From positions 9,651,552 through 9,715,551 of the forward strand of contig NC_040012.1 in assembly GCF_000972845.2 (NCBI RefSeq): 64,000 nt of DNA. The letters are read 5' to 3'. A model generated the notes under the pieces. That model was not told the origin of the DNA and did not search any database. It saw only the letters and a program-made list of their open reading frames with translations. This stretch comes from Larimichthys crocea. Lineage: Eukaryota; Chordata; Actinopteri; Sciaenidae. This document shows positions 20,201-32,100 of this stretch, in pieces; position 1 is the first letter of the stretch; each line of letters starts with the position of its first letter. A program made the position numbers and the translations under genes.

Positions 20201-20288
20201 ATGGAGCAGTGATGAAGTCTGAAGCTCAGAGAACACTGGATTATTATATTATACGCAGAAACTGTAATGTCAAAGCTGCCTATGTACT

Positions 20289-20490
20289 TTTTTACAGACT
20301 GGTTGCACAGCAGACATTCTGACATGTCATATCAGGAAACTCAGGTGTGTTAATGATTTCTGTGTTCCACTTAGAGGAGATCCTGCTATTTTGTGTGCTG
20401 GTTCACTGTCACCGTTACTCTTAATTGGACGGAGCTGTCATCACTTTTATGAAGTCTGTGACAAATAAAATGTTGTTGTGGAACCAGTCC
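20289..20490 (+). other. Possible terminal exon / 3' UTR-like segment
   Basis: A good acceptor (TGTACTTTTTTACAG, AG at about 20299) is followed by about 170 bp of balanced composition and an AATAAA at about 20464-20469 with TGTTGTTGTGG behind it. No convincing coding frame is present. It could be the 3' end of a plus-strand transcript lost in the rearranged interval, or part of a dispersed repeat. Confidence 0.25.
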
Positions 20491-20839
20491 ATTGTGTGTG
20501 TGTGTACCATCAGAAGTACAACACTCCAGTGTTTCAGCATGGATAAGAGTAATTCAACTGAATGTTAACTTGACGAGGCAGCTGGGCTCACGGGATCATG
20601 AAATCATAAGAGAATCCATCTTGCCAGGCAACACTGGTGAATTTCCACCGTCTGTTCTATTTTTCATCATGTGCAGGCGAACCTTTGTTTTCGGTAGCAA
20701 ACCAGATTCAGATTCAGAACCAGATTCAGAATTCGAACCAAGGGACTGTGAAGGGAAGACTATGCGGCCAAGTGCCAAAACTGCAGTTCCTCAAATATCC
20801 ACTTGAGGCTGGCTACAGAACAAATCAGTCTCCATAAGT

Positions 20840-21170
20840 CCATGTTAAAATGTTCAACTTCACAGCAGAAATAAACATGTTTACAACCTGTACAAAAAGT
20901 TTTGGCCTCTATAGCTAATTTCCCCGTTCATGACAACTGTACTGAGGGTGAATTTATATAGAACTCAACTGTTCAAATTATATTAAGGCTTACAGGTATG
21001 CATAATTAACAGTGTGGTCGCTTTGATTGACAGGTTGGTGCTGTTAGAGATTGCTTGTTTGAGCACTCAGGCGTCATTGGGCTCGCCTCAGGTCTGCCGA
21101 TAATCCACATTTTTTGCCGAATCCAGTGCCTCAGATTTTGAGCTTCAAAACAGCTCTTCGGAAACCTATT
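20840..21170. repeat. Probable fish dispersed repeat
   Basis: CCATGTTAAAATGTTCAACT, CAGAAATAAACATGTTTACA, CCTCTATAGCTAATTTCCCC and TTTGATTGACAGGTTGGTGC together resemble a widespread fish interspersed repeat. Boundaries and family cannot be fixed by eye. Confidence 0.45.
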
Positions 21171-21729
21171 GGTGACATCACCCATGTGCTGTCCATTCCA
21201 ACTGACTTAGGATAGCTGTCTGCTTGAAAACAACCACAGCTAAAAACATGAGGTTGGCGTACATGCTGCTAACATCAGTTATATTAGAAGTGGAAAGTAT
21301 TTCTTCAATGAGAGAAGAGCAAAGAATGGCACTGTCGATGGATGAGATCTTTTCACTCATCTACCGACATTCATTGATCTGATTAGTTGTGACACCAGCT
21401 CTCTACTGTGACCTGTGCCTGAGACGCACCTGTTCACAACATGTCCTTAAGCTCTGTTGTTGAATTTGCAGTCAGTGCAAATTCCTCTGCAAGGCCATCA
21501 ACACAAAACGTCTCATAATTAGCAGAACAAGCCTCGGTCTTCTGCTTTTCAGTCAGCGGGCTCACCATGGAAACACTAACTTTGTGTCTGAGTTGAATAG
21601 CATTAATACAAAAACACTGAATCATTGGGGAGGTGGATTCATAATGTCATGGCTGTTTTGTGATGCTATTCCACATTTTTATCTCCATTCTCAAAAATCA
21701 GAAATGAAACGCCTTTCACATTTTACAGC
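21171..21729. other. Non-coding stretch, no gene recognised
   Basis: Two short minus-strand open frames (21178-21360 and 21434-21625) lack any recognised domain, splice context or family resemblance. I see nothing else. Confidence 0.5.
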
Positions 21730-21735
21730 TTTATT
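21730..21735 (-). terminator. oprk1: Candidate oprk1 polyadenylation signal
   Basis: AATAAA on the minus strand (TTTATT on plus), 2.1 kb below the oprk1 stop. It is a candidate only: a 3' UTR of this length is plausible for a neuronal GPCR, but nearer weak signals cannot be excluded. Confidence 0.35.
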
Positions 21736-22364
21736 GTGACTTAGTTGCGCATGTATGAATTTTATGTTTTGACATTCAAAGCTTAAAGATACAGCAAAAA
21801 TATCCAACGGATACAATGATACAATGCAGCATCACATTATACATATATGGCACTCAGACCTGGGCTGATTTGTGAATACAAACATAGGCTGAATTCAGCC
21901 GATCATCTGTTTGTGAATACAATCATGTTTATCGATTAAGTTACAGTATAAGAGGAGTGTAACCAGTGGGTTTGTACTCAGTAAGACTTTCATTTTTGCT
22001 ACAATAACTTTAAGCAGTAAGCTTATACCAAGATATATTTTAATACTCAATTAAAGGATAAGTCATCACATAAATGGGTGTGGCTAATTGCTGAACTTTT
22101 AGAGCAGGCAAAATAGCTAAAGATAAGGCACACAAAACAAGGCACGAAAACACATCTTCTGCTATAACTACTGTATCATTAGATTTAGACAGATAAATAT
22201 ATGAATTGTTTAGCTTTACATTAAGAAAAAACCCATCACGAGCCTTTGTTTTGATTAATTCTGGTTGATCTGGCGACTCCTAGAAAAGCTACAGTAAAGA
22301 AACCAAGATAGTAAATCACTCACATGATTTTCTTTTTTTTTTTCACGAGTTTCACGAGGGCAAA

Positions 22365-22396
<32 letters not shown>

Positions 22397-23832
22397 CATA
22401 GTTATCAAGCTGAAACGATAACAGGTTGAGCAGAGATTTACAGTAGAAACATTAAATTGCACTAACCACAAAAAGCCCTGTATGTCATTTTCATTGTCAT
22501 CCGTTGCCTTGGAGCCCTCTGCACAGTTTTCATGTGTAACTGACTATTATTCCAGACAAGGCGAGAACATGCCAGGTTGACAGCACTATGTACAACATTC
22601 GACATCTCCTCGAGGAGACGTAGCATCACAGCTGAAATTGTTTTAAAGGTGTGGGAGCAGCGTGGGATAATAATAGTTTCTTAAAGCACAAAGTTTAGCT
22701 TTAAAGAACAGCAGCCGCTGATGTTTCAGCACTGAAAAAACCAATCATGTTGTCAAGGAGAAAATACTTTGGTTGAGTATCTTCTTGTGGTGAATTACAG
22801 AGGATGATCCCTGAGAGGTTAGAAAATATTCTACATGGGTTTACTGTTTAAGTTAGACTATCCACACATTTACAATACAACAAAGCACCAAACTACAATC
22901 CACTTAAAACACGATCAGTTTAAAATGCTCATAATGCAGTTTGTTCCCGAAAATGATCAGGGACTTGTTTTCATTCTGTGCACAAAATATGGTTGATCTT
23001 TTATATGCATGTGTATTAATCAAATTTAAGTGAAAGCCTATACAATTTACAGGTAAATAAAATGTGATTAAGCTACATAATAAAATACTTCTGGTTTGTC
23101 TTGTCTGGACATCTCGTCTTTTTCTTTATATCAACAATGTGAAAAATAATGTTATAATAATTTTAATACTTCAATTTTAGGGGATTTGATACATTACAAA
23201 ATACTATACAGTGATTTAATATCCAGCTGGGCTGTGATCCTGGAGGCATCTCTGCATGTAGACAATCACTGTCTCGTAGACGTTCAATCTAAACTTCATT
23301 AAGGGATAAGTCCACTGTTATTCTGGATGTTTCTAAATGTCAGCAAATCCCACAAAGTCATTTTCAGACAGCACTCTGTAGATTTCTGCAAATATTACTC
23401 AGACAAGAGGAAATTGTGTATTTGTTTGGGACTATTTTCAGCAGAGGATGGATATACATTTGTTGGTCTAGTGAGTATTTCCAGTATCAGGATGGTTTAT
23501 GTGGAATAACTCAAAATAAATGTTCATAATAATAAAGGGACATGTATGTTTCAGTTCATCTGTGTGGCTCATAAATGTTTGTAAGAGTTTTTGGACAACA
23601 ATTAGGTAGTAACATCTTGGATCAATCCTTTGATGGTGTCTTTTGATGGGATTTGTTGGCAGTAATAAACATGTAGAATGTATGTAGAATATAATATAAC
23701 ATGTTTTTGTATAAATAACAACTACCGCTGTCTTTAGCATTTTCCTCAGATGGCAGTGGTGATTTGAGTCAATCCCAGGTCATTTGAGTTCTCCCAACCC
23801 TGATAGGGCGTGGAGGACATGTCCATGGCTAG
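21736..23832 (-). other. oprk1: oprk1 3' flank / probable 3' UTR
   Basis: AT-rich sequence with no second gene. It contains a 29-base A run at 22367-22395. Several ATTTA-type motifs lie in the AT-rich parts. UTR status is inferred from the candidate signal at 21730. Confidence 0.35.
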
Positions 23833-24371
23833 TCATACAGGCCTGGCCTGCCTCATACCTCCCCGGCCTTCTGTGGGACACGAGTGGTCCCGCAGGGTGC
23901 TCCTCACCCGGCTCACCCCCTGAGAGTCTCTGTGTCCTTTGGCTCCGGGGCAGCAAAAGTCCCTGAAACACCTCTTGAAGTTCTCGTCCAGGAAGGCATA
24001 GAGGATGGGGTTGAGGCTGCTGTTGGTGTAACCCAGCGCCACGCAGAAGAAGTAAGCGGCCATGACAGCGGTGGTCTCGGGCACGTTGCCTGATAGCGCC
24101 TTGACTAAGATGAAGATGTGGATGGGCGTCCAGCACACCACGAAGACAGCGACCACAACCAACACCAGGCGTGTGATCCGACGCAGGTTGCGGTCCTTCT
24201 CGCGGGAGCCGGACAGGAGGCGCACGCTCTTCAGCCGCATGACCATCAGCGTGTAGCAGACGGTGATGATGATGACAGGTGCCACAAAGGCGAAGATGAA
24301 GACACAGATCTTCATCAGGGTGTCCCAGTAGATGTAGGGTTCAGGGAACTGTAGGGCACACTCTGTAGTCC
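23833..24371 (-). CDS. oprk1: oprk1 coding exon 3 (terminal)
   Basis: Residues 200-378, beginning [13 protein letters not shown] and covering TM5 to TM7, helix 8 and the C-tail. The acceptor is AACAG at 24376-24372. The exon is noticeably GC-richer than its flanks. Extracellular loop 2 here lacks the run of acidic residues found in mammalian KOR. Confidence 0.95.
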
Positions 24372-26403
24372 CTGTTAAAACAGAGTTATCAGGACAGATT
24401 TGACCAGTTAAATACAGAGACACAATCAGAGCTGAAAAACAGTGTTAATTAATGTGCAGTATGTGTAAGCAATTATATCTTCTCCCATCAAATTTAAGTT
24501 ATGGTTCTTAACTGCATTGCTAAAAAGTTAAGGAATCACAAATACATGCCCGATTTTCTGCCAACCGTCCACTAACAACCAAAAAAATCATCCTTGTGGT
24601 AGAAAAGTCCAAAAGTTCAAAGTCAGGAGGGTTCATCCTCTGGGAACCACAATTTTCCACAATAAATTTCATAGTGATCCATCTGATAGTTGTTGAGATA
24701 TTTCAGTCTTAAGACTCACTAGCATGGCCAGAAACTCTAATCAGATCCTGTGATCAGGTTGTCCCTACAGAGACGTGAAGGCCAGAGTAGGATTCATCAG
24801 CTAGTCTAATAGTTCTGGGTAAAGTGCACCGTGCTTTATTGTGTGGAGGCTCTTTGTGAACACGAACAATCTATTAGACTGTTGATGAAAGAAAAAATCT
24901 TTCAAGCTCTATTCTCAACCCAGGAGGACCCATTATGCCTGTCATAGGTTCATTTAGTCAAGTAGCTGTAATGTGGGCTCTCATCAAACCTATAGAACAC
25001 CCTCTTTAATTTTGAATTTGAAGGATGCTTTCTGCAGCCAATTGAGATAATTCAAGGCAAGGATGTTGGACTGCAGTGGGGCTTCAAGTCTGACATCCTC
25101 TGTAAGAGTCCATTTGCAGATGATCACAGTTATTTTGTCTCGATGGCAGACACAGGTGAAACAAACCAAACAAATATGAGTAGAAAGACTTTACCCCTGT
25201 TAAACATAAAGAAAACTCATACCATAACAGTGTGAATGTATAAAAAGGTGAAGATACCGTTATTTGTCTTCGTGCCTCCGAGTATCATGGCAGGGATCCC
25301 AGCACCAGACGACAACAGCCAGATGATCACATTGATGATCTTGGCCTTGACGGGCGTACGGAAATCCAGGGCCTTGATGGGGTGGCACACGGCCACGTAG
25401 CGGTCCACACTCATCATGGTCAACGTGAAGATGCTGGTGAACATGTTGTAGTAATCGATGGAGATGAAGACTTTGCACGCCACCTCGCCAAACGGCCAGG
25501 AGCTGAGCAGGTAGTCTGTGCTCTGGAAGGGCATGGTGGTGGTGACCAGAGCATCGGCCACAGCCAGGTTGAAGATGTAGATGTTGGTGGCTGTTTTCAT
25601 TTTGGTGTATCTATTGTGGAGGGGTGGAGAGAAGGAAATATGAAGAGGTTGAATGGATTTGATTGTCATTTGTTTTTGTTCTTTAAAAGAAATCATAGGT
25701 TAGGTATCAATACACACAAACCATCACCTCTGTCAAGGTTGATCTCACAGCCAACATTTAAAAAATCTTATTATGAGCCTTGCAAGAGATAGAGCAGATG
25801 TGCGTGGAGAGGAAATATTGACATTGATGCACTCTGTTACACATTGTCATCTTTGGTGAGGAAAGGATTAGCTCAGGTTTCTGGATTCAGGAGTCAGTTT
25901 TCCAATACAAATAAATAATAATAATAAATCAAACTCCAAATAATTCTATTTAAGGCTCTGCGGGAACTCAGTACATCCACGACAGCAGCTGAACAAACAC
26001 GCGTAAAGCAATTTCACCGCTATTAACTTCATACGCACTGGATTTCCTGTCGCTTTATGAGCCTGCATGCATGCGCTATAACGCGCTAAACCACACGACT
26101 GGCTTTGTTGTTGACACAAGTAGGAATAAGCTGTCATATTTCAAAGCTGAAAACTCACCTAATAATGACATACATCACCAAACAATTGCCCGCCAAGCCC
26201 ACCACAAACACCACGGAGTACACCGCGACTATAATGGGGATGATGGGCGACATGGGCTCCGGTTCCGCGTCCCAGGTGCCATTGGGTGTGTAGTTGAAGG
26301 CGTCCGATAAGCCGGGTTGCCAGGTGAAGTTTGGGATGCACTCCTCCGGCTGTCCCGAGGGACACCTGTCCTCTTTGTAGATGTGCACCACGCCGCTTTC
26401 CAT
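23833..26403 (-). CDS. oprk1: Kappa-type opioid receptor (class A GPCR), complete, 3 coding exons
   Basis: A Gi/o-coupled plasma-membrane receptor for dynorphin-type peptides, mainly neuronal. Exons 26159-26403, 25258-25610 and 23833-24371 splice in phase to 1137 nt, or 378 residues; human KOR has 380. The start [10 protein letters not shown] has a strong context (ACCACGATGG). The N-tail has three N-glycosylation sequons (NFT, NYT, NGT). Landmarks are the sodium-site Asp101 (2.50), Asp134 (3.32) for the ligand amine, DRY 151-153, disulfide Cys127-Cys204, the intracellular loop 3 [23 protein letters not shown] 279-282, His284 and NPILY 320-324. Cys339/Cys340 are likely palmitoylation sites, and the chain ends ARPV. 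Intron positions match vertebrate opioid receptors, after TM1 and in extracellular loop 2. Loop 1 and TM2 ([20 protein letters not shown]) and [15 protein letters not shown] favour kappa over mu or delta. Residue 6.58 is Lys290 rather than the Glu of mammalian KOR. Confidence 0.95.
24372..25257 (-). other. oprk1: oprk1 intron 2
   Basis: 886 bp with GT-AG ends and no recognisable repeats or nested genes. Confidence 0.85.
25258..25610 (-). CDS. oprk1: oprk1 coding exon 2
   Basis: Residues 82-199 plus one base of Gly200, covering TM2 to TM4 with Asp101, Asp134 and DRY. The acceptor is AATAG at 25615-25611. The donor G|GTATCT lies inside extracellular loop 2, just after TKTNN. Confidence 0.95.
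25611..26158 (-). other. oprk1: oprk1 intron 1
   Basis: 548 bp with GT-AG ends. Nothing else is recognised. Confidence 0.85.
26159..26403 (-). CDS. oprk1: oprk1 coding exon 1
   Basis: Residues 1-81 plus two bases of Arg82: the extracellular N-tail and TM1 ([20 protein letters not shown]). The donor is GTGAGT at 26158-26153. An in-frame upstream ATG at 26526 is preferred against because it adds an unrelated AT-rich leader and the MESG start matches the family. Confidence 0.94.
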
Positions 26404-26900
26404 CGTGGTTGAACGCTGCCTGCACCGGCCGGGCTGCGTAAACTGACCGCTCAACTTAAGCAGATATCGGTCAAGACAGCTGAATATCCGATAGCTGCTA
26501 CAAAAAAAATAAATAATAATAATCATAAAAACACAAGGGCAAATACTCTAGCATGGCTCCAGTGGAAGAAAAAAAACCGGAGCGCGCTCAAGGACACCAA
26601 TACACAAGCGTAACACCACCTTACCTGTTTTTCTGCTTCCAAAAAGTTCCTTCAAATACAACAACACTGATGAGGAGTATCTAAGAGGATGCTCGGCTAT
26701 TTCAAATCCAGATGCTGGGAATGTGGCACAAACAAAAGGTTTCTGGGTAGTTGTGGACGAGCAGAAAATGCACTGCCTGTGCCACCGCTGCGTCCCCGAA
26801 GGTGCGCACTGGAAGCCCGCACTGCTCATTCAGTGACATCAGAGGCTGAGCCAACAGATATGACAGCATCCAGCCAGCTGAACGGCTCTAACCACATACA
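26404..26900 (-). promoter_or_regulatory. oprk1: oprk1 5' UTR and proximal upstream region
   Basis: Moderately GC-rich just above the start, then AT-rich. No TATA box or defined start site can be named. An upstream non-coding exon is possible, since a GT donor-like site (CAGGTAAGG) lies at 26618-26626 on this strand, but it is not proven. Confidence 0.35.
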
Positions 26901-29073
26901 TGTCAGTCAGCTGAGAATACATTTAACACATACACACAAGGCTTTATTTAAAATTATTTTGCTTTTGTTTGTTTGTTGTTGTTTTTTTGCATAATTTCAT
27001 GTAACATCAACAAACATCTGGATGCCTATTCAGCCATACAAACCTTAAAAAAACTTGTTTTTTTTACATGTTCATGAGTTAGTAAGTTACCTGTAGTACA
27101 GGTAGTAAAAAGTATTCCACAATATCATATTCACATCTTTCTGAAAAGGCTTAAATTCCCATCAATGCTGCCATAAGATGTTTCCTAGCAACTCCTGTGA
27201 GAACAGCCACTGCAATGCAAACATGCAGAGTCCTATCAGGCATTGAAGAGGCATGAAGTAAGAAGGCTACTCAACAGCAACCTTCAGATGATTGCAACTC
27301 TACCTGCCAGCAGCATCTGATTATAAACATTGCGGAAAATAACACAGGGCAGAAATGAGTACCATCGTAGAGAGGGGCCTTCAAATAAAAACTGCTCATT
27401 ACCTCTGTGGCATGTTTTGACTCAATCGTGTTCAGAATAAGTTTAGAGGAGAAGAGAGGTGTTTTATGCTCAGCTCTCTGGGATCATGACTCACACCTTC
27501 CTCATGAGCAGTTTCTCTAAAACATTAATCAACTCATCAGTGGTGGACTCGAGATGTTTGAGGGGCAGGGGCGTACAAAATTAAAAGGACACCAGCTATG
27601 GCAGTGGTGCACCAGTTTGCAGAAAGTCGTGATGCATTTACTGTTTTATTATGTGACTTTCTCTGTTATAAAACACACGGGGGACTATTAACCTAACTGA
27701 AGGGCTCTCTGGAGGGGTTTTTATCTACCTTACAGGGCATTTTTGTAGCCTTTTTTATACACGGCCACACAGCAGCACTGAGAGCTCAAAATTAAAGAAA
27801 AAAAAAAAGTAGCTCTAAATAAAGAATAGACCCCAAGTCGACACAAATCACACACTATTCCTTTCTAACCACTCTCCCTTGTTTTTCCTCCCCCAACAGA
27901 TAGGAGACAGATTTCAACCAGCACGTAATTAAGCGGTGCTGTTTCCTTTCCCCTCCTTTCAACACTTGTTGCTTAGAGACCCATCGTGGATAGGTGTTAC
28001 TTGAGTGACAAAGCCTTTTTGTAGGTGTGTTTCTATTGTTAAGGGCCACACAGGTTTGACTTTATTTGTCAATACAAATATTTGATACAAGTTTGCTGTG
28101 ATCCTCCTTCGACCTTGAACCTTCTGTAATAATCACATCTTTCTTCATACGGGAGCTGCGGTGGAGAAGGAAAGACATTTACAGTGTTTAACCACAACCC
28201 CTAATAATGTCGTACCAAAGGTCTGTTTGCGTACAGATACAATCTGCTGCTCTCCCTCTGGCACTTGAAACAGGTCATTTTATTCGAGTTCCAGAGGAGG
28301 AGAGGAAATGTTTGTTACGTGACCTCCAGTAGATGAGGTCGAGGATGAATTCCTTTTTTCCACATTTTACTGTCAAAATCTACCTAAGGGTGCTGTCTAT
28401 TCAGGAAAAGTCATACAATTAATGGTTGCGTGATGAAGACCGGTATTCAGCACTGAGCTATTGGAGCTTGAACGTTTCACACATTGAGAAAAATATGTAT
28501 TTGGGTGTGAAAAAACAGTTTTCCCAAGTGTTACACACAAAGCCCGGGTCTGTCAAGTGTGCTTTAGCAGGTGATTACTGTGTATTTTGTCTTTCATTTA
28601 TGCTTGGATTTGAAAATTGTCACGGCTCTCCACTTGCATTGTTTGCCTCCGGTTGGAATCCCCTGAACATTCATTGCTATGTTGCGCCAAAGAGAGATAC
28701 AGCCGCCTGAATTTCTGAGCAGCTCTTGAAGATAAAAGAAGCTTTCTTCCACAGTGGCAAAATGCACCTCTCACAGACAGAAGCCCATCCCCATCAGCAG
28801 TGCAATACACACTTGATCCCACTTCTGTATTATTGATTAGACTTCAAAATATCTGACTCCCCTCCCACGTTCAGTCAGACCTGTTACACAAGGAAAACAT
28901 GCTGCTCACTGAGTACAAATAATTTTAAGCCCATAGGTCATCACCTTGTAAACAGAAGATATTAAACATACATGTTCCTGTTTCTCGGAGAGAAAACGAG
29001 AGGAAGAATAACAGAAAACTTGACATGACAGACAGTGAAACCAGGAATGAAACAAGAAGGAAACAGGAACAGA

Positions 29074-29126
29074 TTTATATTTCAGTGAGTGTAGGAGTTT
29101 GGCTCCTACGCTCACTGAAATATAAA
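29074..29126. repeat. Near-perfect 24-bp inverted repeat with 5-nt loop
   Basis: Left arm 29074-29097 (TTTATATTTCAGTGAG then TGTAGGAG), loop TTTGG, right arm 29103-29126 (CTCCTACG then CTCACTGAAATATAAA). The arms pair at 23 of 24 positions and the single mismatch can form a G-U wobble in RNA. Confidence 0.9.
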
Positions 29127-32100
29127 GTTTGAGTTGTTTGAGTTGCAATTCTGAGATTTTTTTTAAATATGTTGGAAAATAGTTGCTGAAAACACGTGAA
29201 AAGACTTTGAACGATATATTACTGAAATGTGGAGTTAGACATTAAAACAGCTTTTCACCAGTTTTCAGTCCAGGATTTTGTGGGCGGTCCTTAAAGGGTG
29301 GCTCGATGACACGCTGAGGCCACCCTGAGCATACCATTACACGCCTTAGCAGAGAGATAGAGATTAATTCATCACACTCAGAGTGTTTCAAAGTTTGTCA
29401 TGTCATTTTCTGAACTCATCAGACACGTTTCACCTGCTTCAAATTGGCTGCTTGACTGCTCCCACTAGTGGCTTCAGCATCTTCAGTGGACACGCCCCCA
29501 GTCCTGGACTGTCGAAAACTTCATAAAGTTGTCAATATTTTTAATCATTCAAATTTTGCTGGATGGTTAATAAAACTCAGAACACATTTATTCTTACTTT
29601 ACACAGACCTTAACTTCCGGTAATTGGCACAGAGGGCATGGTTGTGGTTTCACCTTATTTACACCTGTCCACTTGGTGGCAGGAGTTAAACAAAGAAGGC
29701 GACATAAGCTCCAAAATTTTCTGTTGACTGTCTCATTACTAATTACTTATAGTACTCATGTTAATTTTGTTTGTTGTTACTCTTACTTACTTACTTGTTA
29801 CTCTAATAAACACCATAAAACTCACTCAACGTGACTGTGGACTTTTTCTATTTGTCTGTTGTCCATAACTGTATAACTAGCCAGCTTTTTGCATCAATCA
29901 GCAGTTGATGAGATTGAGCTGAGAGGCGTTAAAATGCTCTGTAGAGCTGAGGGAAACCGGGTGATAATGTATTCATTACTACATATTACTCATCTTAAAA
30001 TAATTCATTGTATATATAGATATTAGGTGATGCAGCTTTAAAGTAACAATTCAGGATCATTCAGATATATATCGTGGAGCTAAATCCCATTAGAAATCTA
30101 TATTTTTTCCAATGGGTATTTGAGCCTAAAAAATTTGAAATTGTAAGCCTGAATCCAAATGTCACTGAATGGGTGATTTTCACGGGAGGTTTCCAAGTAC
30201 TGAGTCTACAAGATTACCCAACATGGACATGAGAATGTGGAAGAAACTGATGATAACTACTGCTGCTAATAATAAAAATGCAAGCAGAACAGCCAGACTG
30301 CTCATGTAAGCTTCAAGTAAGACACAAGTCATAATATTTATTTTGAAGACATTCCTTTGGATATGTAAGTTTACTGATGCTATTACTGACTCTGTGACTT
30401 CTGTGTGGGGCTTTGAGTTTTCAAGAGAGAGTCAAGTTTCTTGTGATCAGGGATCAAGCTGATTGTGATTATACTGTAACAGTTAACTCTGGTCAGTAGT
30501 ATTAATTGTAACAGCAGTTAGAATTCACTAATTTTGTTCTCTAAACCCCACCAGAAATCCAGAAATCCTGAATTACAAGGTAACAGTTTGTTTTGTTGTG
30601 TTCCAAACTCTGATCCTCCATTTACTACACACCCACCGGCTTGAACTCATGTTGTATTTATCATTTGTTTTTGTCTTTGTCCTACTGTGCATTGCAACCA
30701 CCTCATTGCGCAATAAAAAACAAAACAAAACAAGGTAATAGCATGTTCACTCATCCTTTGCCCTCTCCACACCCCCTGTCCTGTCTGGATCAACCAATCT
30801 GAACAAGGCTGTGGAGGTGTAGGGGTATCAGTGGTCGTGGGGTGAGCAGAACTAGAGAGGGTGGAGGTGTGTGTGTGAGGGTTTGAATGCAAAAACTGGT
30901 ACGGATTTTCAAGACTAAACAGTGTCAGTTTTTGGACCCCAAAATGTAGAGACGGAGGCCAGGACACAAAATTAATTAACACAAAAAAGCATGGCAAGCA
31001 GATCAGAGGAGTTACTGGAGAACGCTGGAAGAACAAAGCGAGGCACACTGGAGATTGCAATAGAGTATGGGATAATTTGGCCCAGGAGTGGTGTGTGGAC
31101 CCTTTTATGTAGGAGTGACTGCTGAATGAGACACAGGTGCACCTTGTTGCTGAGACCAGCCACACCCTCTGCCACACAACAAGAAAAAGGAGGGGGAAAC
31201 CAAACAGCAAAATTAAGCTGATTATTTTTAAATTTAAAGAGACATTATTTTTCCAAAGGTTTACACCAAGATACCAAATTTAAGGTCCAAACTATTCCCC
31301 TTTGTTCTCCACACAGATGTTTGGTTTCAGTAATCTTCTCCTCTTGATGAGATGTGGTGTAATCTATCGAGTTCTATAACTACAGATTACACTCATCAAG
31401 ATCCATATGCAATCTTGCTCGAGCTCATAATAATATCTCATTACCTCGAGATCTATATTCATCACAGCACCTTGTTTGAAATCTCCCCCGAGAGAGTGAA
31501 AAGAGTGTTACATGGCCTTTGTTCGTCACTGTCCAGTGAATACCACATTTCTTTAAAACGTCTTCTGTTCAAGAACAAAGAGAAAAACGGCTTGTTTTTT
31601 TAAAGATTTCTGGGTGTTCTTTTGTGAGACAATCCAACATTGGTTTTCAAGGTTTTATAACTCGAAGAATTAGAAGAGATTATGTCTAAAATTTAGAGAT
31701 AGTTTAGATAGTTTGCTCTAAAATGTGTTGGCTGTGCAGAGCAGCTTTCCCTCGTAAGATGCTCCAGCAATTTACTGGCTCAGGAATTAAGTACGATTTT
31801 GTAAATCTGCTGCCAAGTGAAACAAAACAAGATTAAGTGTTGATCCTCTCCAGTGAAGCACCCGGGAGATTCTCACCTTTTCTTCGAGCCCAATACCTTG
31901 AATAGTCTAGTCTTGATCTATTCAACCATTAATATTTGCATGCAGAGACCATTAGACGTTACAAAGACACCATAACACCATAATTATACCCTGCGTGTTT
32001 GTGGGTCTCTTATGCGAAAGCAGCTTTGTATGCAGACGCCGTTCTGCCTCATAAAGACCGTCACCTTCATATGCAGGTATCCAGATGGTGTGGTCACTTC

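Larger units (their letters stand above)
16058..20288. repeat. Large direct duplication, copy B
   Basis: Counterpart of 11209-15602 in the same orientation. The copies part company at ...AAAGCTGCCTA: beyond it copy A continues GTACCTTTCGCCC and copy B TGTACTTTTTTACAG. Copy B keeps a regular GATA tract and a readable LINE fragment, so it looks the better sequence. Confidence 0.9.

Noticed and set aside
23780..25792. Other-frame and opposite-strand open frames across the oprk1 exons (e.g. 23780-24136, 25382-25792)
   Set aside because: They are shadows of the GC-rich receptor exons with no independent support.
30647..31210. 187-residue minus-strand open frame, the second longest in the window
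   Set aside because: No recognised domain, low-complexity stretches (HTHTSTLSSS, TPTPPQP), no splice context, and a likely repeat background. Length alone is not enough.
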